Shown here piece by piece: positions 1-5,612 of a stretch of 7,720 bases of DNA. This stretch comes from Candidatus Njordarchaeum guaymasense. GTDB lineage: Archaea > Asgardarchaeota > Njordarchaeia > Njordarchaeales > Njordarchaeaceae. The number at the start of each line of letters is the position of its first letter. The first letter of the stretch is position 1. The position numbers and the translations under genes are program-made. The stretch covers positions 1 through 7,720 of the forward strand of contig JAUQYT010000180.1 in NCBI GenBank assembly GCA_030587605.1. Reading direction: 5' to 3'. Under the pieces are notes generated by a model. It was given only the letters and a program-made list of their open reading frames with translations. It had not been told where the DNA came from and ran no database searches.

Positions 1-54
1 TATTCCCGCCCAGGGCGCTCATTTCTTGTAATCGATTTCACCTAGCGTTATCAA

Positions 55-1149
55 TTACAGGCGGAAGAATAATGGGATGGTTTGAGGCGATAGCTCGCTT
101 TGTTTTCTTACCAAACGCCTTTGTTTCTCATTTCTTTCTAACGATTTGACTCTTGACCAGTAGACTCTTGTCCAGTAACCGCGTTCTGGTATCGGAATTC
201 CGTACTTCCTGCATTTCCTAGCCACAGTGGGGGTTCGTGAGACGTTGTACTTACCTGCGATTTTCTTTAGCGGCATCTGCCGAACCAGTTCTTCTAGTCT
301 TTCCTTTGCCAGCGTTCTCCATTTATGCTGTAATTGGATCCTCTTTCGAACTTCTTCGATTGTGCAAGCTTCTTTCACTCTCCGTATCCTCCCTTTTCTT
401 TCGCACGGGACCCATCGTTTTCTCAGCATGCTATTCGTATGGTTCTTCATCATTTTGTTGAACAGCTCTGAACCCAAGTGTAACATGTTGTTTGTTCCTT
501 TTAGTTTTCTGCCGTAGATTTCTTTTTGGCGTTTGTCCATGTGGATTTTGTAGGGTAATCTGAATCTTTTCTTAATCTGTTTAAGGAACCTGATGCTGCC
601 TACGGAGAGTATTGTTGTGTTTCGTCTTCCGTCGCCATCATAGTATCCTAGTAGAAATGCAAGTTCCAGATGCTCTTTGGCTAGTTTCGGGTATTCGATG
701 ATCTTTGATTTTCGGAATTTCAGGCCGTGTCTGATTAGGTCGTTGCTCATTTTCTTGCAGCTGAACCTTATCATGGCTTGTTTGTTTCCTCCCTCGTCAG
801 TTAGGTATTCTTTCTTGTTCTTGTTGAGCTGAAGAGTGTCGCAGAATTTGTTGATGGTGTCTTCGTCTCTTATTTTGAGCTTTAGCCGGATTTCTGCCCT
901 GTTGGGGTGCTCTACTAGGTAGCCGTCGGCGCAGAGGAATCCGAGCCAATAGGCTTTCTCTTTGGTATTGATTGTTTCGAAGTAGTCGATTCTTAGATTC
1001 GGATGGACTGTATTGGTCTTCCATTGCTTGTACCATTGCTCAAATGACTTGTTGCCACAACGTTGGGTGGGTCTATGCTTTGCATCGTAGCCGCAATTCT
1101 CTCGTTCTAGGTCTTTTCTTGCTTCTCTATGCAATCCTAAAGCAATCAC
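55..1149 (-). CDS. Free-standing LAGLIDADG homing endonuclease-like protein with C-terminal HTH
   Basis: This 364-residue protein probably cuts DNA at a specific long site. Two LAGLIDADG helices are visible: YWLGFLCADG at residues 67-76 and LAFLLGYYDGDG at 163-174. Their terminal acids D75 and D173 are kept, so the two-motif monomer could be active. The lead-in (RIDYFETINTKEKAYWLGF, 53-71) is typical of stand-alone archaeal members. A helix-turn-helix follows at about 283-320 (MPLKKIAGKYNVSRTPTVA), then a basic tail with a YWTRV/YWSRV duplication. The start is a GTG: the frame is open to a stop near 1183 but offers no ATG, GTG or TTG further upstream, and a GAGG Shine-Dalgarno (SD) sequence lies 8 nt before it. 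No host intron, intein junction or interrupted gene is visible around it. Family assignment is firm; whether it is active, or instead a domesticated regulator, cannot be told. Confidence 0.85.
   Translation of the reverse strand: MIALGLHREARKDLERENCGYDAKHRPTQRCGNKSFEQWYKQWKTNTVHPNLRIDYFETINTKEKAYWLGFLCADGYLVEHPNRAEIRLKLKIRDEDTINKFCDTLQLNKNKKEYLTDEGGNKQAMIRFSCKKMSNDLIRHGLKFRKSKIIEYPKLAKEHLELAFLLGYYDGDGRRNTTILSVGSIRFLKQIKKRFRLPYKIHMDKRQKEIYGRKLKGTNNMLHLGSELFNKMMKNHTNSMLRKRWVPCERKGRIRRVKEACTIEEVRKRIQLQHKWRTLAKERLEELVRQMPLKKIAGKYNVSRTPTVARKCRKYGIPIPERGYWTRVYWSRVKSLERNEKQRRLVRKQSELSPQTIPLFFRL
148..177 (-). repeat. Two tandem 15-bp units in the endonuclease gene
   Basis: GACTCTTGACCAGTA (148-162) is followed directly by GACTCTTGTCCAGTA (163-177), differing at one base. 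On the coding strand the copies encode YWSRV and YWTRV just after the helix-turn-helix. The repeat is in frame and so lengthens the tail by five residues without breaking the gene. Confidence 0.85.
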
Positions 1150-1156
1150 GGTTAGA

Positions 1157-1192
1157 GCCTCATAAGTCTCGTTGAGGCGTTGTTATTTTAAC
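1157..1192 (-). promoter_or_regulatory. Possible start region of the endonuclease gene: AT box, inverted repeat and SD
   Basis: Reading the minus strand, a TATA-like GTTAAAATAA (1183-1192) is followed by GCCTCA (1173-1178), a 10-nt spacer and its complement TGAGGC (1157-1162). The second arm contains the GAGG that is the best SD for the GTG start at 1149. If transcription starts about 25 nt after the AT box, the upstream arm would not be in the RNA, so hairpin control of translation requires a more distant promoter. The SD is fairly clear; the promoter is a guess. Confidence 0.35.
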
Positions 1193-1346
1193 TCAACAGC
1201 TGGTTCGTGGTTGATTTTGATTTGTTCATTCCTCGCTTATTTGAACACCTTCCTGCTCAACAAGATCAATAACACATCATCTTTAAGGCGAAGGAGAAGA
1301 TGGCCAAGGGGTTGGCTTCTCAGATTGGTACTTGAGATTTGAGGCA

Positions 1347-1402
1347 ACAAACAAAAAGGAACTCTGTAACAAGAGCGGAAGAGAAAAGCTCTATTCATAA
1401 AA
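1347..1402 (-). terminator. T-rich stop signals downstream of tRNA-Arg
   Basis: On the minus strand a TTTT run (1399-1402) begins 4 nt after the tRNA's CCA. A stronger CCTTTTTGTTTGTT run follows at about 1347-1360. Archaeal RNA polymerase ends transcription at oligo-T tracts, so one or both likely end the tRNA transcript. No hairpin is needed, and none is obvious. Confidence 0.4.
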
Positions 1403-1405
1403 CCG

Positions 1406-1505
1406 TGGCGGGCCCGGAGGGAATTGAACCCTCGACCACCAGCTTACTTCCAATTATAGAGCAAGTTAGGAGGCTGGCGCCCTATCCTGACTAGGCCACG
1501 GGCCC
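1406..1505 (-). tRNA. tRNA-Arg(CCT) with a 22-nt intron and encoded CCA
   Basis: A full cloverleaf folds on the minus strand. The acceptor is GGGCCCG (1499-1505) with CGGGCCC (1410-1416), followed by discriminator G and an encoded CCA (1406-1408). The D stem is GCCT/GGGC. The anticodon stem is CCAGC/GCTGG (1473-1477 and 1439-1443). The variable loop has 5 nt, and the T arm is GAGGG-TTCAATT-CCCTC. After removing the intron (1445-1466), the loop reads CTCCTAA, giving anticodon CCT (1468-1470) for the AGG codon. The intron sits at the standard 37/38 site. A shift of one base at either junction gives the same mature tRNA, so its exact ends are ambiguous by 1 nt. Confidence 0.95.
1445..1466 (-). 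other. Archaeal tRNA intron, position 37/38
   Basis: The 22-nt intron is flanked by a relaxed bulge-helix-bulge. Exon CTCC can pair with GAAG near the intron's 3' end with one C-A mismatch. On each strand this is followed by a 3-nt bulge reading TAA, with the inferred cuts after the second base of each bulge. This is the substrate type of archaeal tRNA-splicing endonuclease. It is too short to encode anything. Confidence 0.8.
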
Positions 1506-1550
1506 TACCGAACCTACTGGGTTTAGCCAAGGGTAGATTTGGGAACCAAT

Positions 1551-1558
1551 AATATAAA
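1551..1558 (-). promoter_or_regulatory. TATA box for tRNA-Arg
   Basis: The minus strand reads TTTATATT, close to the archaeal box A consensus, with its centre about 49 nt upstream of the tRNA's first base. Transcription would start near 1529 and give a leader of about 24 nt for RNase P to remove. It lies between the pina stop codon and the tRNA, so the tRNA is not obliged to depend on read-through. Confidence 0.65.
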
Positions 1559-1608
1559 TTGTGTGTATCAGTAACTAAACTAAGGCTCGTTGCATGCAGG
1601 TTCGTTCC

Positions 1609-3309
1609 TTACTCTGATGCGACTGCGTAGATGGTGGCGTTCTCTTTCAGCGCTGCTATAAGTTTCTCCCCAGTTGACGTACTCTTTCTTATGCTTATGG
1701 ATCCTTCGCTGTTCGTACTAGCTAGGAAAAGTGGGCAGTCGTCTGCGTAGAACTTCAGTTTCTTATTCGAAAACACTGGGTCAACCGTGATGACAACCCA
1801 TTTATTCGAGAAGCTTACCCTGGTGGGAATCTTGTAGCCTTCTGCGATACCTGCTATCATTTCCTCACTAGACTGGTCTTCTACACCTCTTCTGCGTTCG
1901 AATGGCTTCTGTGAGATTCTCTTGCCTGGCATTTGGCTCCGTTCCTTTGTTTGAATTGGTACAACTATGACTTGGTCACTGAAGGTGTAGATCTCGTATT
2001 CTGTGGCATTGGTGAGGAAGTCCTTCACCTCGACCACAGGCCTAGCTAAGTCGGCTTCTCTCATACCTGTTGGGACGCGCACCTTGATTTGGAGACTAAA
2101 TACTTTCTTGATTTCGCCGTCTTTTATGAATATGGCAGTGTCGACTATCGAACACAATTGACCTAAGCTCACTCTATTGAGAACTCTTTGTATTGCATCG
2201 ATGGCACTAGACGAGTGAACCACCCCAACCATCCCGACACCAGCCAACCTTAGATCCACGTAGATCTTGAAGTCCTCCTCGTTTCTGAGTTCATCATAAA
2301 TGCAGTAGTCAGGTCTAACCAGAAGAAGGACGTTAGCGGTCTTCTCAACTCTACCGTCCAAAGCCGTGTACTGCGTAACCTCAGGGGGCACCTGAAGGTC
2401 TCTGGGCTTCTCGATAGTCTTCACTATCTTCCCCTTGCTCCAATAGAATTCCGCCAGTGCACTTGCGAAGGTTGTCTTGCCCGCTCCTGGCGGTCCTGCA
2501 ACTAAGACCCCTTCTGCCCGTTTCTCCAACCTATACTTGAGTTGCTCGGGTAGAGAATAATCATCAAAACTGACTCTTAATAACGGGCGTACAGCAGTTA
2601 TTTCGAGACCGTCTGAAAAAGGCGGTCTCGCTATTGCAATCCGGTATTCACCTGCCTGTATCACCGTGGCACCAGGCTCATCTATTTCAACAAAGCAATC
2701 CGGTGCGGAGCGAGCCCTATCGACCGTTGAGAGAGCTATCTGTTCCAGCTGCTCTTTTGTTATTGGTTCCTGGGAAACTCGAACCAGTTTCCAGTTACCT
2801 GGTCTTCCCCTTTTCGCCAGAGGATGAGCGTTTTCCTTCAAGTGGACTGACATTGTGTCCGAAGTGAAGTAGTCTTCGATCATGAGCTTGCTGGGGCATC
2901 TGGGTTCTACGTAACGACTGGATATTCCTTCCACTTCTGCCATTGAGGCTTGAATTGAATCACTTGTGATCAGTGTGGCTCCGTTCAGCCGAGCTTGGTT
3001 GCGGATAGCTTCGTCTAGCTCACCGCCTCCACTTAGTTTGATCTGATCGAGAGTCGGCCTCTCACCTACGAATAGCAAGTTAATTCTCCCCTCACTCGAC
3101 AGTTGCCTTAGTTTCCTTAACTCCTCCACTCCTATACGCCCAGAAGTTTTTCCAACATTGGACTGGTACTCTATCTCAGCAAGGACAGTCTTTGGGACAA
3201 GAATGTCAGCTGAACCGCCAAGATCATCTCGTAATTCTCCATTCTTTATCATATCTGAAAGCAGACCACTAATCACGATTGAGGTATCAACAACAAACTT
3301 CTTGCTCAT
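1609..3309 (-). CDS. pina: PINA-type PIN domain ATPase (COG1855), Holliday-junction branch migration
   Basis: The 566-residue protein joins an N-terminal PIN nuclease-like domain (1-135) to a PilT/VirB11-type ATPase (about 175-450) and a small C-terminal domain. PIN acids visible are D8, E45, E97/D99 and D117. Walker A is GPPGAGKT (272-279, K278), and Walker B is the hydrophobic stretch ending CIYDE (D339, E340). R342, R354 and H365 are candidates for arginine-finger and sensor roles. In Sulfolobus this family forms a hexameric motor that migrates Holliday junctions and works with the Hjc resolvase and Hjm helicase. The C-terminus (about 470-566), where relatives are described with a KH-like domain, shows no clear GxxG loop. 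The ATG start has a GGAG 11 nt upstream. It is monocistronic and divergent from hisS; no recombination partner is next to it. The family is certain; the cellular role is transferred from Sulfolobus. Confidence 0.92.
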   Translation of the reverse strand: MSKKFVVDTSIVISGLLSDMIKNGELRDDLGGSADILVPKTVLAEIEYQSNVGKTSGRIGVEELRKLRQLSSEGRINLLFVGERPTLDQIKLSGGGELDEAIRNQARLNGATLITSDSIQASMAEVEGISSRYVEPRCPSKLMIEDYFTSDTMSVHLKENAHPLAKRGRPGNWKLVRVSQEPITKEQLEQIALSTVDRARSAPDCFVEIDEPGATVIQAGEYRIAIARPPFSDGLEITAVRPLLRVSFDDYSLPEQLKYRLEKRAEGVLVAGPPGAGKTTFASALAEFYWSKGKIVKTIEKPRDLQVPPEVTQYTALDGRVEKTANVLLLVRPDYCIYDELRNEEDFKIYVDLRLAGVGMVGVVHSSSAIDAIQRVLNRVSLGQLCSIVDTAIFIKDGEIKKVFSLQIKVRVPTGMREADLARPVVEVKDFLTNATEYEIYTFSDQVIVVPIQTKERSQMPGKRISQKPFERRRGVEDQSSEEMIAGIAEGYKIPTRVSFSNKWVVITVDPVFSNKKLKFYADDCPLFLASTNSEGSISIRKSTSTGEKLIAALKENATIYAVASE

Positions 3310-3340
3310 ATAGAACGTCGCTCCATGAAGTAAACGTTTG

Positions 3341-3380
3341 AAGCCCTCAAGGAAGACTACAAAGTCTTGCTCGAGGGTTT
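3341..3380 (-). repeat. Imperfect hairpin in the pina 5' leader
   Basis: The core arms AAGACT (3353-3358) and AGTCTT (3363-3368) enclose a 4-base loop. Beyond a 4-by-4 internal loop that may itself form two pairs, CCCTC (3344-3348) pairs with GAGGG (3373-3377), extended by one G-T and two A-T pairs to 3341/3380. It lies 32-71 nt upstream of the pina ATG. If transcription starts near 3388 it would fill most of the leader RNA. It could be an RNA structure or a DNA-binding site; the function is unknown. Confidence 0.6.
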
Positions 3381-3407
3381 AACATCGGAGTTAGAAGGAA
3401 GGAAACA

Positions 3408-3420
3408 CTTATTTTAATTG
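3408..3420 (-). promoter_or_regulatory. Candidate TATA box for pina
   Basis: The minus strand reads CAATTAAAATAAG, an AT-rich stretch resembling an archaeal TATA element about 100 nt upstream of the pina ATG. The start would fall near 3388, leaving a leader of about 80 nt that holds the hairpin at 3341-3380. This is assigned by composition and position only. Confidence 0.35.
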
Positions 3421-3431
3421 TGTTGAGAATT

Positions 3432-3468
3432 GATCATATAACAAGAAAGGAATAGTTCGGTTACCGAA
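3432..3468 (+). promoter_or_regulatory. Candidate hisS promoter with 13-bp palindrome at the start site
   Basis: A TATA-like CATATAA (about 3435-3441) precedes the perfect palindrome TTCGGT-T-ACCGAA (3456-3468). Counting about 26 nt from the AT box puts transcription start inside the palindrome. A protein bound there would block initiation, so it looks like a repressor operator. The hisS ribosome binding site AGGTG (3514-3518) lies 10 nt before the ATG. The palindrome is certain; promoter and operator roles are inferred. Confidence 0.4.
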
Positions 3469-3528
3469 TAACCTAATTCTCTCGATGGGTAGCAATATGC
3501 ATGAAATCAAGCTAGGTGTAATTCTATT

Positions 3529-4899
3529 ATGGAAAGCAACCAGACTAAGGGAAAAAAGAAGAGTGACACCCTCAGGACACCCATTGGAACTAGGGATTTC
3601 CTCCCAGAGGACATGATCGCGAGAGAATATGTAATAGGTATCGTAAAAAAGGTTTTTGAAGAATATGGTTACGATCCGATGGAGACGCCTGCGATTGAGC
3701 TTGGCGAAGTTCTGAAGGGCAAGTATGGTGAAGAAGAGAGGCTAATCTACGAATTCAAGGATAGAGGAGGAAGGGATCTCGCTCTAAGATATGATTTGAC
3801 TGTTCCCCTTTCGAGGGTCGTAGCTTCAAATCCACAATTGCCAAAACCGTTCAAAAGGTACCAGATCTCGAGGGTCTGGCGGTACGATAACCCCCAGAGA
3901 GGTAGGTACAGAGAATTCTGGCAATGTGATGTCGACATTGTCGGTTCAAAGAGCATGTTAGCGGACGCAGAAGTAATAATGGTTGCTGTCGATGTCTTCA
4001 GAACATTGGGATTTAGAGATTTCCAAATCAAAATCGGCAACAGAAAGATTCTAGACGCCATATGTAGCTATGCCGGAATTGAGGAGAGCCGGAAGATAGA
4101 AGCTTTGAGAAGCTTAGATAAGGTAGACAAGATCGGAGTACAAGGCATTGCGGAGGAGTTGAAACAAAAGGGTTTTCCAGACGAGTGCGTAGAAAAAATA
4201 CTTGAATCCACTCAAGTTAAGGGAAAACCTAATGATGTACTAAGTTATGTTTCAACGAAACTATCCGTTTACCGGCAAGCGGTAGAAGGGGCAGAAGAGC
4301 TTAGAGAGATCGTATGTATCCTAGAACAGTTGGGAGTAGAGGAAAAGTCGTACTCAATTGACTTAGGCTTGGCTAGGGGCTTGGACTATTACACGGGATC
4401 GATTTTCGAAATTGCTGTAACGGAGCCTAAGATCGGCAGTTTGGCTGGCGGAGGAAGGTACGATAAGCTGATCGCAACTTTCGCTGGTGTTGATGTTCCA
4501 GCGACTGGCATTTCTTTCGGCCTCGAAAGGATTATTGACGTAATGAGAGAAATGGGAATGGTTTCACTTCCGAAGACCAAAACGATGGTTGTTGTATCAT
4601 CGGTAGATGAGGAATCAAGCCTAGAAGCTCTAAGAATAGCCCAGAGACTCAGAAGAGCTGGAATATCTGTCCGCACTGACGTTATGGGAGAAAGGAATAT
4701 AACGAGACAATTGAAGTATGCGGATTCCATTGGCGTTCCCTACGCGATCATTGTGGGGCGAGCTGAGATAGAAAAGGCCGTGTTCAAGCTTAAGCTGATG
4801 GAGAAAAGAGAAGAAAAGGAAATGAAAATGGAAGAAATAATAGAGTTTCTGAATGACAAGTTGCGCCGAGAATGTACGGGTTCTCAAGAGCCCTCATAA
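3529..4899 (+). CDS. hisS: Histidyl-tRNA synthetase, eukaryote-like type
   Basis: This cytoplasmic class II enzyme charges tRNA-His with histidine using ATP. At 456 residues it is about normal length. Motif 1 lies around 46-57 (YGYDPMETPAIE), and motif 2 is RVWRYDNPQRGRYREFWQCD (115-134). The histidine-specific loop is LARGLDYYTG (281-290), with catalytic R283. GGGRYD is at 307-312, and motif 3 is GISFGLERI (327-335), with R334. The anticodon-binding domain is about 351-446. The stretch KYGEEERLIYEF...LALRYDLTVPLSR (65-96) and NRKILDAICSYAGI (171-184) resemble cytosolic eukaryotic HisRS more than the usual bacterial form. It lacks a WHEP extension. It is transcribed away from pina; the next gene, gcvH, lies 201 bp further on with its own promoter. 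Confidence 0.97.
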   Translation: MESNQTKGKKKSDTLRTPIGTRDFLPEDMIAREYVIGIVKKVFEEYGYDPMETPAIELGEVLKGKYGEEERLIYEFKDRGGRDLALRYDLTVPLSRVVASNPQLPKPFKRYQISRVWRYDNPQRGRYREFWQCDVDIVGSKSMLADAEVIMVAVDVFRTLGFRDFQIKIGNRKILDAICSYAGIEESRKIEALRSLDKVDKIGVQGIAEELKQKGFPDECVEKILESTQVKGKPNDVLSYVSTKLSVYRQAVEGAEELREIVCILEQLGVEEKSYSIDLGLARGLDYYTGSIFEIAVTEPKIGSLAGGGRYDKLIATFAGVDVPATGISFGLERIIDVMREMGMVSLPKTKTMVVVSSVDEESSLEALRIAQRLRRAGISVRTDVMGERNITRQLKYADSIGVPYAIIVGRAEIEKAVFKLKLMEKREEKEMKMEEIIEFLNDKLRRECTGSQEPS

Positions 4900-4915
4900 A
4901 GCGAAATACCAGATG

Positions 4916-4932
4916 CTTTGTTTCTCTTCTTT
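4916..4932 (+). terminator. T-rich tract after hisS
   Basis: A pyrimidine run rich in T (CTTTGTTTCTCTTCTTT) begins 17 nt after the hisS stop codon. T-rich tracts are sufficient for termination in archaea, and the next gene has its own promoter, so this is the likely end of the hisS transcript. Confidence 0.35.
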
Positions 4933-5015
4933 GGTGACTCATCACAGTTCCAAAACCAAACATGCCATCTAGAGCAAAAACCCAGTTCCAGCTCGTCGGT
5001 CATAAAAAGCTAATA

Positions 5016-5050
5016 CTTATATATCACTGGTACGTTTATTGGCAAACGTA
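5016..5050 (+). promoter_or_regulatory. gcvH promoter: TATA box and 7-bp inverted repeat
   Basis: CTTATATATC (5016-5025) is a strong archaeal TATA box. Perfect arms TACGTTT (5031-5037) and AAACGTA (5044-5050), separated by ATTGGC, follow 5 bp later. The expected transcription start, near 5046, lies inside the right arm. This fits an operator for a dimeric repressor. The leader of about 55 nt carries AAGGAG (5085-5090), spaced 10 nt from the ATG. The TATA box and repeat are seen directly; regulation is inferred. Confidence 0.65.
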
Positions 5051-5100
5051 AATCATGACGTAGCATCTTCTAATGAAGCGTCTTAAGGAGTGTAGTCTCG

Positions 5101-5520
5101 ATGGTCAAAGTGGGCGATTACAATATTCCGGATGAGTTATTGTACACGAAAGATCATGAGTATGCTCGGATTGAGGATAACAACCTTGTAAAAGTAGGAA
5201 TCACTGACTATGCTCAGAAGTCTTTAAGGGACATCGTGTACGTTGAACTTCCTGAGAAAGGCAAAGATGTGAGCCAGGGATCCGAGTTCGGATCAATAGA
5301 ATCAGTCAAAGCTGTATCTGAACTCTACGCGCCAGTGGGAGGCGTAATAGAGGATGTCAACAGTGAACTTGAGAATTCCCCTGAACGCGTGAACGAAGAC
5401 CCGTATGGTGAGGGCTGGCTTGTAGTAATCAGGGCTTCCAATCTGGGTGGTGACAAAGCAAAATTACTCAGCTCCAAAGATTACGCAAAGCTCGTTAAGG
5501 AAGAAAGTCAAAAGAAATAA
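5101..5520 (+). CDS. gcvH: Glycine cleavage system H protein (lipoyl carrier)
   Basis: This small soluble carrier has 139 residues, within the usual range for the family. A lipoyl arm on one lysine shuttles the aminomethyl group between P, T and L proteins in glycine breakdown. The lipoylation site is clear: FGSIESVKAVSELYAPVGG (63-81), with K70 as the modified lysine. Other family marks are YTKDHEYARIE near the start, VGITDYAQKSLRDIVYVELP (32-51), and NEDPYGEGWLVVI towards the end. No gcvP, gcvT, lipoate ligase or lipoyl synthase gene is adjacent, so it is a single-gene unit with its own promoter. Some prokaryotes use H-like proteins (LbpA) in sulfur oxidation, but no Hdr-type genes are in view to suggest this. 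Confidence 0.95.
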   Translation: MVKVGDYNIPDELLYTKDHEYARIEDNNLVKVGITDYAQKSLRDIVYVELPEKGKDVSQGSEFGSIESVKAVSELYAPVGGVIEDVNSELENSPERVNEDPYGEGWLVVIRASNLGGDKAKLLSSKDYAKLVKEESQKK

Positions 5521-5555
5521 ACGCTGGACATCTTACAACCTTCACTGGCATCCAA

Positions 5556-5568
5556 CTTTTTGTTTATT
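5556..5568 (+). terminator. T-rich tract after gcvH
   Basis: CTTTTTGTTTATT starts 36 nt after the gcvH stop, in the 92-bp gap where gcvH and nop10 converge. A T5 run followed by further Ts fits archaeal factor-independent termination of the plus-strand transcript. Confidence 0.5.
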
Positions 5569-5612
5569 ACCCCCAGAATCAACATACGCCATGGCTATAT
5601 GTTTCGCTCACT

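Noticed and set aside
1..45. Minus-strand frames open to the window edge (GTG at about 43-45, ATG at about 20-22), possible start of another gene.
   Set aside because: Only 7-14 codons are visible, with no recognisable motif and a poorly spaced SD-like GGTGA. This is too little to call.
1..45. CTTGTAA near the left edge resembles the anticodon loop of tRNA-Thr(TGT).
   Set aside because: The flanking bases do not form a 5-bp anticodon stem, and no T arm or acceptor can be matched.
227..517. Plus-strand open frame of 96 codons (and a 74-codon one nearby).
   Set aside because: It is the antisense of the LAGLIDADG gene, with no SD and no family features.
797..1036. Minus-strand 79-codon frame.
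   Set aside because: It lies within the endonuclease gene in another frame; the motifs are in the main frame.
55..1505. Endonuclease plus tRNA as an integrated element using the tRNA as attachment site.
   Set aside because: No second copy of the tRNA 3' end is seen near the other end, and no integrase is present in the window.
4389..4887. Two overlapping minus-strand frames of 113 and 85 codons.
   Set aside because: Both are antisense to well-conserved hisS and carry no independent coding evidence.
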